Source: Zygnema cylindricum
Lineage: Eukaryota > Streptophyta > Zygnematophyceae > Zygnematales > Zygnemataceae
DNA: 64,000 bases
Reading direction: 5' to 3'
NCBI GenBank assembly: GCA_037447655.1
Contig: JBBHKE010002528.1
Location: forward strand, 103,618 to 167,617
Each line of letters opens with the position of its first letter. Position 1 is the stretch's first letter. Positions 35,851 to 46,994 of this stretch are shown here, one piece after another. Both the position numbers and the translations under genes were made by a program. Below the pieces are notes generated by a model. That model had not been told where the DNA came from, searched no databases, and worked only from the letters and a program-made list of their open reading frames with translations.

Positions 35851-36787
35851 GAAGAAAGAAGTAAAAATAAGTTGGTGAATGTAATATCGAACTTATTTTT
35901 TAAGGATCTATTTTTGGGTCGAGAAGATATACGAAAAGATAATTGTGGTTGTGATGTTGAGATTGGTATTCGCCGGAAAAGTAAAGACTCGGGATACAAG
36001 AAATATGAATAGAAGATGGTTTATTGGAGTAAAAAAAATGACATCTTGACTATCACTAAAGTGATCCACATTATTTCTTATTTACACCGCTTTAATGGTT
36101 TGGAGGTGAATAAAACCTAAAGTATGTTTAGTACAAAACATAAGTACATGTGAAAGAAACCTAATTTGGGCAATGTGTGGATAAATGAATGAAAACATAC
36201 TAAATTGACACTTGATAACAAAACCCACATTAATAGTTGTGAACTTTATAGTAGTACTTTTGTAGATGTAAACTTGTAGTAATCTTTTAAAGTTTTTGAA
36301 AACCTTGAAGTAATCCTAAGTATAATCAAAAAGAGCCTTAAAATCCTCACATAGTTAAATATCTTAAAGGAAAGTTTTTGAAATTATTTAGTTATTCAAC
36401 AGGTTGTCAAAAATACTTTTTTGCGGAGACTCATCGACCTCGAATGTTTTGTCCTAAGCGGCATGCTGGCTGACAGGTGTATATCCTCTCTCTTTCTCTC
36501 TCCCACCCTCTCCCTCTCCCTCTCCCTCTCCCACTCCCTCTCCCCTTTCCCCTTCACCTCCCCATTCTCCCTCTCCCTTTCCTCTCCCTCTCCCCATCCC
36601 TCTGCCCCTCCCTCTGAAAAAAAAAAAAAAAAATGTTGAAATTTGAATGTTGTAGGCGTCAAATTTAAATTAAGGGAGTATGTATTCCTTTTTAAAGAGG
36701 TGTAGCAGTTATTAGTTATGTGTATATTTTTTACCTTTGAAAAGGTGTATTATAGAATAAGTTTGTCCATCATTCCTTAAAAAAGTG

Positions 36788-36829
<42 letters not shown>

Positions 36830-37742
36830 TCAGGATCTATGGAGAACTAAAGCTGTCAATATCTTTGGTTATTGTACCTTTTCTTTGTGTGTTAGTGTCT
36901 TTCGCACTCTTTTGTCATGTAGCTTGCTTCCTTCCGCGTTCAGTTTATTTCAGTTTTCAGTTTTCAATTTCAGTTCAGTCCACTTTTTTCTGTTCTCATG
37001 TACTTAGATTGTATACTATCGTGCTTTCTCGGTGAAGTTTTTTTTAGTGCTTTTCCTTGCTTCTTGATGATTACAAAAGTTTGCACTCGTTGTGCAGTAA
37101 CAAATCTACACTGACGAAAAAAAAAAAATGAAGATGGAAGTTCCCATGTCCCACTTCTCGAAAACTTGTCGATCACAAGTACTTAAAAACACATCCAAAT
37201 AAACTCCTAAAGAACCAAAGATCTCGATCGCTTTCGAACTTGATTCATCAAATATAATACTTGAACTTGATTCGCTTTTTTTTTTTTTTCATATATAGCA
37301 TCGAGGTGTACATAATTACACTCCTTTGTTCCTTGTAGGGTCACAGGCGGCCACTCGTGACGTCACGCTAAATGTATTTATATGTTGCGTTGCTTAAGAG
37401 TGTTGTGTGAAAGAGTCGATGTTGCACATGTACGACAGTGTACATTTTTACAGAAATAGTAGAAGCATTGTAAAAACTTGTTTGTCGTGTGCTAATAACA
37501 TTTGTACTAAAAGCATTTCAGTTGATGTAGCATGTTCTTCCCGTCGATATATTTTTCCCCAAAATTTGACGTTTTTTAACATTGATGTTATTTAAACAGT
37601 CCCAAAAAAAATTGTAAATTGGGTGACATATTTTAGTGCCACGTCAGCAAGGGTTGTGCAAGTACGCCTGCAGTACGGAATACAACGGATGAGCTGTAAA
37701 TAAGTCAATAATTTCTGCTTGACTATGTGCAGTACAGTACAG
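35851..37742. repeat. Gene-free interval with CT tract and AT microsatellite
   Basis: 36483-36617 is a CTCTCCC-type pyrimidine tract ending in an A-run, and 36791-36824 is a (TA)n microsatellite. No exon-like sequence was recognised elsewhere in the interval. Confidence 0.7.
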
Positions 37743-37913
37743 TACACCGTGAATCGCTGTGTTAATGTTTTTTTCGTCTCTTAATTGTGGATCTGACGGT
37801 TGCGATTGAAAGGTAAGATTCTTAGCTTTCGATTGGCTGTCTGAAATTAAAAATCGGACAAAGATGTTTAAGTGCCGAAAAAATTATTAACAGTAATAGC
37901 GATACACGGTGTA
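37743..37913. mobile_element. TA-flanked MITE
   Basis: Left end TA-CACCGTGAATCGCTGTGTTA, right end AGTAATAGCGATACACGGTG-TA, 167 bp between TA dinucleotides. Internal sequence TCTGACGGTTGCGATTGAAA recurs, reversed, in the copies at 61960-62098 and 62211-62427. Both ends are well preserved, so this is a younger insertion. Confidence 0.75.
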
Positions 37914-38171
37914 CTATCGTAATTTTGCTCGATAAATATAATGCCGTATATCCCGCCACCTATAGCAAGCGCGTCGGCATACAGCCTTGTTTCCATTATG
38001 ACGTTGAAACTTGAAACTCTGTTTTAACTCCAGTTAAAACGTTGTCGTGTGACTACATTGTACTGTATGGAATTGTGGCAAAAAACGTGTTGCTAGAGCA
38101 ATATTTCGCAATAAGGTCATTGGCAGATGAGAATCGCACGGCAAAAACTGGTGTACCATACTATCTTAACG

Positions 38172-38700
38172 CTTAGGGTATGTACCCATGCACATAAGGA
38201 ACGTATTTTTTTGTCGTTTTCCTCAAAAATTTAATTGCTTCACGCCGTACGAAGAAAGTGAAGAAACTGAAGTACAATTTGAGTCTGTTAGCTACAGTAG
38301 GTACGTACTTCATTTTGTCGTTCATCGCCACGCCACGCCAACGCCAACTCATCGTCAGAGCTAAACGACAATAGCTTGGGACAGCCGCTTTACATCAGCG
38401 TGACACCTGTACAGCGAATAGGAAAACATTTTTGCACGTGCTGCACGATGGAGAGTACACGCTATATGTTTTTTTACCGTCGCGCTTATGTACTTCAAAA
38501 AAAATTGAAGCGGTCCGCGGCTTCCTCCTCCATTCATGGGTCTTTGCAAAAGTCTTGGCCGCAAAAAACAAACAAAAAAAACATTTTTATTAAATGTGCG
38601 CTTAATTTGGTGACAGGTCGAACCAGTAAAGACAAATAATTTTTTTTGAGAGGCCATGGCGTAAAGTTCCAAAAATAGCAACGTTGAGAGTGTCACAAAA
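38172..38700. repeat. Fragment of the CCCCATG-end transposon family
   Basis: CTTAGGGTATGTACCCATG at 38173-38191 resembles the family terminus, and CCATTCATGGGTCTTTGCAA at about 38531-38550 is the reverse complement of sequence at 4480 and near 3400. No right end was found before 39200. The frames here are not supported as genes. Confidence 0.45.
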
Positions 38701-39205
38701 AAAACAATATCTACAATGTCACGAATTTACATAGTCTACAAATGTCACTGAAGTGATGATTTTTGTTTAAGAAAAAAACAAAAAAATAATAATATATATA
38801 TGTATATAATTTTATTTTATTTAATTTTAATTTTTGTTTGCGAACATTGTAACTTTATTGCAAAACTTGTGATGGAAAAATCATCTAGAAAGGAGGTAAA
38901 TAACAAAAATCAAAGCAAAAAATTAGTACGGAGAATCTTCACTATACAGCAAATTTTGTTCCCCAAGTTACGGTTGCAGGGCACATGACTTAAATTATTT
39001 GACCAGAAAATTACGTGAAATGTATACGAGCCCTAAAATCTCATGATGAAAAATAATGGTGATCATTCTATTTTAGATTTTTAGTTGACCGACGACAGGC
39101 AGACAAAACCGGCAGGAAGATGACGGCCGGCAGACGCAAATTCTAACCTTCCATCTCAGACCGCATTCGGTGACCCAAACTGTAGAAGTACGAACTACAA
39201 GACAA
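38701..39205. other. Stretch without a recognised feature
   Basis: AT-rich sequence with no clear repeat or coding signal. Confidence 0.4.
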
Positions 39206-40536
39206 AACATTTAGGGAATTGCTAATCGCAGAGACGATTTTTGGTGCGCGCAGGTACACCGTGAATCGCTATTAGCGTACATGACGCTAATTGGGGTACC
39301 CCTTTTTTTGGGGCAAATTCTCAAATAGAATAAAGTACGCTAAATGTTTTTGCACGTTATTTGAGGTACCCGCTCAATACGGTTCATAACTGTAATTTAG
39401 TGTCCTTTTAAATAGTGTGGTGTACGGACTGCCAGATATGTAGTATTTCGTACCTTTTTAAACTTAAAAGTACAGAAAATATAATAATATATAATTGCGT
39501 AAAAATTTTCCGGCATACGCAGATGTCAAAAAAACGCGACGGTGTACGATTTGAACAATTTCGTACATCTACATGTTTTAGTGTGGACATATTATGTGCC
39601 TAAATTTTTTACAAAGCAGTTTACAAATTAGAGTACATGATAAATTAGTATCATGGTGTACCCGAAAAAACACAATTTACCGTAAAGTACGCTAATTGTT
39701 TCATTACGCTATATTTTTTATTACGCTAATAGCGATTCACGGTGTAGTTGTCAGAAATTGTACATTTGAAGTACAATTTCGTACAGGCTACGTACCTTTA
39801 ATTTCAGATCTGACGGTCAATCCGTCGAACAACTTTGACTGGCGGAATATTGTACCGGCGGTTAAAAAAGTGTCGTGCTTGCAAACGTCGACCGTCATTA
39901 AAAAAAAAAAAATCACACGGCCGGCGCAGGTTTACTGTAACCAAACTGCGGCAGCCACATATAAATAAAATGGCTGCGCGCAGGTACAGTAGTTTACTGC
40001 AAAAATGAAATCAACTCGTGAACCGTTACATTGCACTTGGACACATATTAAAGGACGACGTACAGCATGTGTAAACTCGCACGAAAGCAAATAAACTTCG
40101 TACAAATTACAAAATAAAAATGCGTACCCGACTACCCGCGTATAAATATCGATGAAACTAAAATGACACGTCGTCACGTCCACGGTGGACGTGACAACGA
40201 GTTGATTTCATTTTTGCGGCTAACGTGAAGTGATAAACTACTGTACCTGCGCGCAGCCATTTTATTTATATGTGGCTGCCGCAGTTTGGTTACAGTAAAA
40301 CTGCGCCGGCCGTGTGATTTTTTTTTTTTTTTATTGACGGTCGACGTTTGCAAGCGCTACACGTTTTTAACCGCCGGTACAATAATCCGCCAGTCAAAGT
40401 TGTTCTACGGATTGACCGTCAGATCTGAAATTAAAGGTACGTAGCCTGTACGAAATTGTACTTCAAATGTACAATTTCTGACAACTATCTGCGCGCAGCA
40501 AAAATCGTCTCTGCGATTAGCAATTCCCAACATTTA
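39206..40536. mobile_element. Foldback (palindromic) transposon with 8-bp target duplication
   Basis: The element spans 39214-40528 and is flanked by AACATTTA on both sides (39206-39213, 40529-40536). The left arm starts GGGAATTGCTAATCGCAGAG and the right arm ends with its complement. The arms pair over about 300 bp each (for example GTTGTCAGAAATTGTACATT, AGATCTGACGGTCAATCCG, AATGGCTGCGCGCAGGTACA in the left arm against their complements). The central loop is about 180 bp. An 8-bp duplication fits hAT-type insertion. A MITE of 488 bp interrupts the left arm; without it the element is about 825 bp. Confidence 0.85.
39255..39746. mobile_element. MITE nested in the foldback element
   Basis: Ends TA-CACCGTGAATCGCTATTAGC and GCTAATAGCGATTCACGGTG-TA are near-perfect inverted repeats; 488 bp lie between TA dinucleotides. 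The right arm of the host palindrome has a single TA at the matching place (40486-40487), which shows the empty site and confirms the TA duplication. Confidence 0.88.
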
Positions 40537-40757
40537 TTACAAAGATTCCAAGTCCAGCTGTCAAATATTGAGTGAAGACTTTTGAAGTTGGCTTTTGTGC
40601 GAAAAACCCGTTACCAAGGAAATAAATATTTACAAAGGGATGCAATGAAAGAAAATCACACTGAATCGAAAAAAAGGAAAAAATAATTATTGTGTACAGT
40701 ACTGTACCCTAAATTTTTTGAATCGTACATAGGTACGATTAGAATACCTTACACATT

Positions 40758-41617
40758 GTATTTACTAGTGTTGGGTATCGAGGACCCATTGCCGATATTC
40801 GATATATATCGAATTTCAGGTACCCGATAATCGATATATCGCTTCGATATATCGAATTTCAAATCATCGCGATATATCGCCGATATATCGGCAATATATC
40901 GTATCGTCAATATATCGAGGCTAAAAAAAAAAAAAAATCCCACAGGTTTTCAAAGTCTCGTGACTTCGGACAAAGTGACTGTAAAATCTTTGCCGGAAAG
41001 AAATAAGGTTTTTTCCTGAAAGTCAGCAGAGTGAAGGAGATCTTTGAGGTACATTGACGAGGTACACTTGTGAAGTACACGTACATCATACGCAAGTACG
41101 ATTTTCCAGACGAAAAAGGTCGGTTTACAGATTTTCGATGATTTTTGAGATTTGGTAGTCAGCTTACGTGAAACCACTCATATCATAACACGTATGTAAA
41201 ACTTTTTGACAAAAGATACGCGATGTACCCGAGACCTCTGTAATACATAAATTTTGCTGTCCGTACTATTACAGAGACCTCCTCGTGTAACCATACCCCA
41301 AATAATTAATTATTAGAATTTCAGAATTAGTACTTTTTTGTCGGTTACATTTTGCGGCGTCTACCTTTAAGTCACGGAACGAAAATCACGGCGTACGTGG
41401 CGTATTAGACAATTTGACTTTTTCGCTAAAATAACATATTATATAAAAAAATAAAAATAAATTTTTTAAAAAATATTATATATCGCGATATATATCGCGA
41501 TGATTTATGTTGGTCTCGGTACGATATATCGAGGATCCTCCTCGATCGATATTCTATATATCGAATATCGAGATTATCGCGATATGAATCTACCCGATAC
41601 CCAACACTAGTATTTAC
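40758..41617. mobile_element. hAT-like non-autonomous element with 8-bp target duplication
   Basis: Flanked by GTATTTAC on both sides (40758-40765, 41610-41617). The inverted ends are TAGTGTTGGGTATCG. Element 40766-41609, 844 bp. Both subterminal regions are packed with CGATATATCG and ATATCGCGATATAT palindromes. The interior (40937-41300) is the repeat shared with 1700-2060 and holds a degenerate minus-strand frame of about 75 codons. An 8-bp duplication plus a (C/T)AGTGTTG end is typical of hAT transposons. Confidence 0.85.
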
Positions 41618-41713
41618 TGTCTTCGACGCGTAAATGTTTTTTTTTTTTGTTTTTTGAGTAGTGTTGCTGTCGCGCAGACGGCCACTTGCGAAATATTCAC
41701 GGAACTTACAACA

Positions 41714-41766
41714 ACAGTACAGTGCAGTACACTACAGTACAGTACAGTACTGTATTGTACAGTACC
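41714..41766. repeat. ACAGT/GTACA microsatellite
   Basis: Short self-complementary CAGTACAGTACAGTACTGTA-type repeats of about 50 bp, able to form small hairpins. Confidence 0.75.
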
Positions 41767-42876
41767 AATTAAGTACCGCAGTTTTGAAATAGAACGTACT
41801 CAGAGGCACGTTTTTAACTACTTTTAACAGCTTGTCGTAAACATTTTTGTCGCTTAGTTCATCAATATAGGGTCAACCTGGTGTGGTCCGAGATAGGAAG
41901 TGAGTGGATACAGCATTCGCCGCCTTCGTATTATCACCCCAAGTTCATAAGTTTATTCCATGCATCATGTATGCCCATGTGGTTGTCATGACGAAAATCA
42001 TCATCATCGTCATCGTCAATTTCTTATCTTTTGTGCCATCGTGTCCAAGTACCAATGAAAATACTTCCAACCGTCCGATCGAAAATTCGACGGTCACGTG
42101 TCCGGTCCTTTTTTTTGTTTTTTTTTTTTGTTACCCGTACGCTATGCATGGCATGCCCCGGCCATTCGATACAGATCGAAGGGCCCTTAGTGGTGTCAGA
42201 TATCAGACCCATAGGAGATCTTGTGGTCCAGATTCGTCGAACACTTTGACCTTAGGATTTCTGTGGCCAGTCTGCCTGGAATTATTCAAACTGGTACAGT
42301 ATCGTGTAAGTCGAAACCCTAACCCTAAATTTTAGGGTTTGTTTGTTCTTCCTACCAGAGTACAGGAGTAGGATTGGAACGATAAAATACTCTATTGTTG
42401 TAAATAGCCAAATGTAGCACATTGTAATTACAATACTGTATACTGTATTTTTTATTTTTTAGTGATTTGTAATTAGCTTATAGTTAGTTATTGTTTCTGC
42501 TTGTCTTCCTTGACTTCTTTTTTCTCACTTTAGAATGACACCAACGTTACAAGAAAAAAAGTGAAGGAGTAGAACCAGAAGAGAAGAGAAAAAAAGTTAT
42601 AAGTATACTTTCTATGCATTGAATTCTTGTCAACTTTGGTTGTGGTCTTATCTTCTCGCTCTTTTTGTTACGTAACAGGATAAAAACCCTAATGTGTTTC
42701 AGAAGTTATAGAAAGCGGTGACAAAAGAATAAGTGAAAGATTTAGAATCAAAAGGTCAATTAAAAAGGAGAGAGATTGCACTAAAAAGCAAAAAAAGACA
42801 TCTCATATAATGTGAATACACATGCTTACCATTAATTCCTATCAACTTTAAAGTACTTTAAAATATCTAAACTAAC
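41767..42876 (+). other. Upstream region of the 1178-aa protein gene
   Basis: Contains a telomere-like motif in inverted halves, AACCCTAACCCTAA then TTTTAGGGTTTG (about 42316-42341). The open frame 41904-42335 has no recognisable domain. Promoter and 5' UTR of the gene at 42882 probably lie here; a TATA box was not placed. Confidence 0.4.
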
Positions 42877-42951
42877 ATGCTATGGAACCATTCCAACGCG
42901 ACAATCCTACTTCTCCTAATGTCCCCACCAACTCTCTATCTATACCTTTAA
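42877..42951 (+). promoter_or_regulatory. Upstream ORF overlapping the start of the 1178-aa protein
   Basis: An ATG at 42877, five bases before the main ATG at 42882, opens a 24-codon frame in another phase that ends at TAA 42949-42951. If the transcript begins upstream, a scanning ribosome meets this ATG first, which could lower translation of the main frame. Confidence 0.4.
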
Positions 42952-45900
42952 AAAAACATGACATTCTATCAGAAAACCATGACTTACCGTTAAAATTTGA
43001 TGAAGTGCCGCTGAAAAAACATGACATTCTTTCAAAATTGGCAAATTTCGCGCGTCAGAGCCGCCATGGATCCTCCTCTCTCGAAACAGATTCTGCGGCT
43101 TCTGCCGAAACGTTATTTTTGTCACGTCTACTTTCCGAAGCAGAATCCATGGTGCGTTCGAACCATTCAGGAGCCGCTCTCTTTTTGGAAAATCTCATGG
43201 AAGCTCTCCTTACGGGAAGGGGGAAACAAGTGAGGGACATGGCGACTCTCGGAAAATTGATGAGAGAAGCGTTGGATTTAGGTCTTCCGGTACGTAATTC
43301 TGTACGGAATTTAGTTCGGAATCCTGTACGGGATGCTGAATGGAATGCTGTTGGAAATTCGGTGAAGGGAAAGGAAGTTTTGGACTCAGAAGAAGTACAC
43401 GAAGGAGGAGAGGGTGGATACGAAACTTTAGCATGGAAGCTTTCTGTCATTTTGCAGAGGATTGCAGAATTAAAATGGGGCGGATTGAAAGAAGTTTTTG
43501 AAGCCGAATTCGCGTGTTGGAGACGACATTGGGAATGTCTTTTTGAGAACGGGGAGTCAGGGAAACTGACATTGACAGAAAATATGCAAAATTGTATAAA
43601 CGGAGAAATTTTGTTTTGTATGGGACACCAAGAAGTTGTGGAACATATAGCCATGGCTGCCACTGTGAGTGAGAAACTTCCGGGAAGCGCAGCTCTGTGG
43701 CTGTTAAAGCTTTTAGATTGTATGCAAATTTCGGACAGAGGAGGGAGATGGCAAACGAGAGAGGCGGGTGGATTAGAAACTCTTGCTTTATGTCATGGGA
43801 CCGCCGTTCAAGTGTTACGGTCCATTTTAAGGGGTATAAAAACTCCTTCGGTAATTGATTGTAAAATGGGAGTTATGAGTATATCGTCAGTCTGGTGGTC
43901 AAGAATGTTAAGGCAGGAAGAGGAGGTGGAGGGAGGCGGAGAGAGGAGGGAGTTAGAGGAGGAGGAGGAAGAGGAGGAGGAGGAGGATGAGGAGGAGGAA
44001 GATACTGACGAAGACGATGAAGACGAAGAGGAGGAGGAGGAGGACGAGGAAGGAGAGGAGGATGGCGAAGGAAGATACGAGCCTGGTCTGTTCTCTTTTT
44101 GGGAAATGTCCAGAAGTGTTCAAGGGAGGTTAGCTTATTTTGATAACAGTATTTCCTCCGCTTCGGAGGGTAATTTTGAAAACAATTTTTCTCTTCTAAG
44201 TTTGAGAGAAATGACTGAGTGGGTATCGGCAGAAGCTATTTTTACCGAACAGAGTCAAAACGGAAGAGCCCAATTAGTCGATAAAGTTTACGAAACAAGT
44301 ATTAGTAGAGGCCTTTTAGCCTCAGTTGTGGCTATGGAATTGAGTGTTTTTCGGAGTTTACGACCGACAGTTGTGGTACAAATGGCAAAAGAAATGCGAG
44401 AAATCGGTTTTCAAGAAGCAAGTTTTAGAGCTGGTTTAGCAGCTATATCGATTGGGGCAACTGGAAGACTTAACTTTATTAGAGTGGCAAATCAAGTTTT
44501 TCAACCAGGAGTTAAATGTCTTTTTAAACGAGCAAGTCTTTTAGTGGATGCAATTGAAGAAGGTATTCGGAGTCAAACTAAAATTCAACGAGCTCTTCGA
44601 GTAAAACCGAAATATTTTATTGAAATTTGGCCTCTTGCGGAACGTTTATCGAGTTTTGGAGCTTCTGAGGCGGCCGGAAGATTGGCTTGGATTGTTTTTC
44701 AAGAACAACTTTGTAGGGGTAGGAGGAGAGTTTATACACCGAGATTAGTGTTGAGACCTACTCTTTCTCGTTGTGGAGACCTCATTGTCGACGGATGGCT
44801 TAGCGGAAAAAAAGACGAAATAGAAATGATGGGAAAATTGAAGAAGATTTTGGTTTCTCCGAATGTTAATCGAGAATGGGTTGCTCAACTTGGAAAGCGT
44901 TTTGTTTCTCTCGGTTTACTTTCTCTCTCACAAGAATTAGCTTTACAAGGAATACAATATGGAGGATGGGATCTTTTTAAATGTCCCGATTGGCGTCTTT
45001 TTGTGGCTACAGAACAATTCAAAAGATATGATCCGGTTTTCGATTGGGCAACGGCATTTTTGCTTGAAATTCATGCTTATAATGGAAGAGAAATAGTCGA
45101 TCTCTTGCGACATCGACCTATCAACGCAGAAACTCAAATGTGTGTCCTTTTTTCTCTCGCTTTACGTATTACAGCATCCGCTAAAAGCTCAGTAAGTTCC
45201 TCTCTCTCCTCTCCCTCCTCCCCAGAAGAATCCTCGATAAACGGAACGACTAATCTCCTTACCTCGCCTCTCCTTGACCTTCTCGCTCCGGCCTCTGCGG
45301 GTTCCTCTCGAAATATCCGTCGGAGAGGGGGAATTCAAATGCGAGAAAATATTAGCACCGGTTATCAGGAAATGCAGGAAAGAATCTCTCCTCTCGCTTC
45401 TCTCGATCCGGAAAAAGCTTCCGAAGCGGCTACTGGCCTTCTCTCCTATGTTTACAATATGGAACAGATGGAGGGAGATAATTTACTATGGGCTTTAGAA
45501 GTCTGGCTCGATCTCGGAGAGGAAGCGAGTTTAAAATTAGAGACAGTTGCAGGAAGCTTAGAGAATGGTGAAAAAGCTCTCTCACTCGCTGAGGTCGCAT
45601 ATTCTGGTTGGCCTCCAATAGCAAGAGCTGCTTTTATTCGAGGAATTTCTCTCCTTTTTCAGGAAGCCGTAAATTCAAGCGATCCCATTTTTCAAGAACA
45701 AAAGGTTAGAGAAGGTATTGCGGCCTTAAGGAGAAAAATGGATAGAGGATGTCCTCGAAGACCGGGATATCGGCAACAAGACGAAGAATGTCGACCGAGT
45801 TGTTATGAATGTCCATCTTATTTGAAAACGATTAAAGACGGAGTGGCGATTGCTCAACAGGTGGGTTCTTTTCCTTGTCCAACTTTTCTTGTTTTGGCTC

Positions 45901-46994
45901 ATATCCTTGTCCAGTTTTCAGATTTTAATGTTCAGTTTTCAGTTTTAGTGTTCATTTTTCAGTTTTCAGTGTCAAACTTCAGTTTTAGTTTGTAGTTTAG
46001 TTGTTTTTCGGTGTATGCCAGTGGGAATCATGAATTTGTCGTCGTTTTCTGACCTTATCTGTTTGTTAGGAAAAGACGACTGCAAGATGTGTGTAGATTT
46101 TTTTAAACATTGGTCTGAAAATTGTGGAAGTTTGCAGTTTGAATGTTTTGTTTCTGTATTTCTGTTTTGGAAAGTATTCCTTAGTCTCCCTCTTTCGAAT
46201 TTAAAATGACTTGAGCTCGGTTTTTTTGTTTTTTTTTTAGTTACAAATCTAACGTGCTTTATTTTCAAGCATACTTATATTGTAAAAACAGTATATTTTA
46301 GAGTTTCTGTCAAATTGTTGCAGTTTCCGAACATGTTTTTTGTTGTAAAAAAACTTTTTTTTTTATGGATATCACAAAAACTCTGTTTTATTAACTTGAA
46401 ACGGGGTCAAATTGTGGGGTTCTTTTTTCCTCTCAGGCTGCGGAAACAATTGGTCGTCCGAATATCGATAAAATTGTCGCCAGCTGTACAATGCTTATTG
46501 GTCAAAGAAAAAGAAAAGCATCTTTTGATCCTCCCCCTTATCCTTCTCGAACTCTTCTTTTCCACATGCAAGGTTCTCCCATGGTTATGCCTCACCTCAT
46601 CTCTCCCCAAAACCTTTCTCTCCCTCAAATGGGTTCCCCTTTCAATATGGTCGTTTCTCAAATGTCCGTCCCGTCTTCTAATGGAGCCGGTTCTTCTTAT
46701 TCTTCGTCTTATTCTTCGTCTTATTCCTCATCCTTTTCTTCATACTTTTCGCCCTTTTCAACGTCTTATTCGTCCTATTCTCAAGCTCAAGTAGGAAATA
46801 TTGGCGGAGGAAATCATTGGGGAGGAAATTTGAATCTAGGAATTCCTCAACCAATCCCAGACCGCCATGTGGCGCTCTCTCATTCCCACCAAAATTCCCA
46901 ACAACAAGGTCAACAAGCAAATCTTGTCTATAGTTATTACTATAGCCACTCCCCATACGGGTACAATTCGAATGGAGTAGGACCTCCATTTTAA
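42882..46994 (+). CDS. Unrecognised 1178-aa protein with a long acidic tract
   Basis: Two exons, 42882-45860 and 46437-46994, joined in phase 0 (CAG|GTGGG ... CTCTCAG|GCTGCG), give about 1178 aa. I do not recognise the family. The N-terminus has a duplicated PLKKHDIL motif (residues ~23-50). Residues ~347-402 form an almost pure Glu/Asp tract. The middle (~430-800) is predicted mostly alpha-helical from its residue pattern, with blocks such as FRAGLAAISIGATGRLNFIR and FGASEAAGRLAWIVFQEQL. Near the intron is a Cys cluster (CPRRPGYRQQDEECRPSCYEC) that might bind zinc. Exon 2 encodes QRKRK, a possible nuclear signal, then a Ser/Tyr-rich tract from 12-bp repeats and a Gln/Tyr/Gly-rich tail. No signal or transit peptide is evident. 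The long uninterrupted frame and good splice sites argue that it is real; its function is unknown. Confidence 0.72.

Noticed and set aside
39206-41617. The foldback and hAT-like elements as one composite transposon
   Set aside because: Each has its own ends and its own 8-bp duplication (AACATTTA and GTATTTAC), so they are separate insertions.
41904-42335. 143-codon frame before the 1178-aa gene
   Set aside because: No domain, passes through a T-run and a telomere-like motif, and no splice link to the next gene was found.
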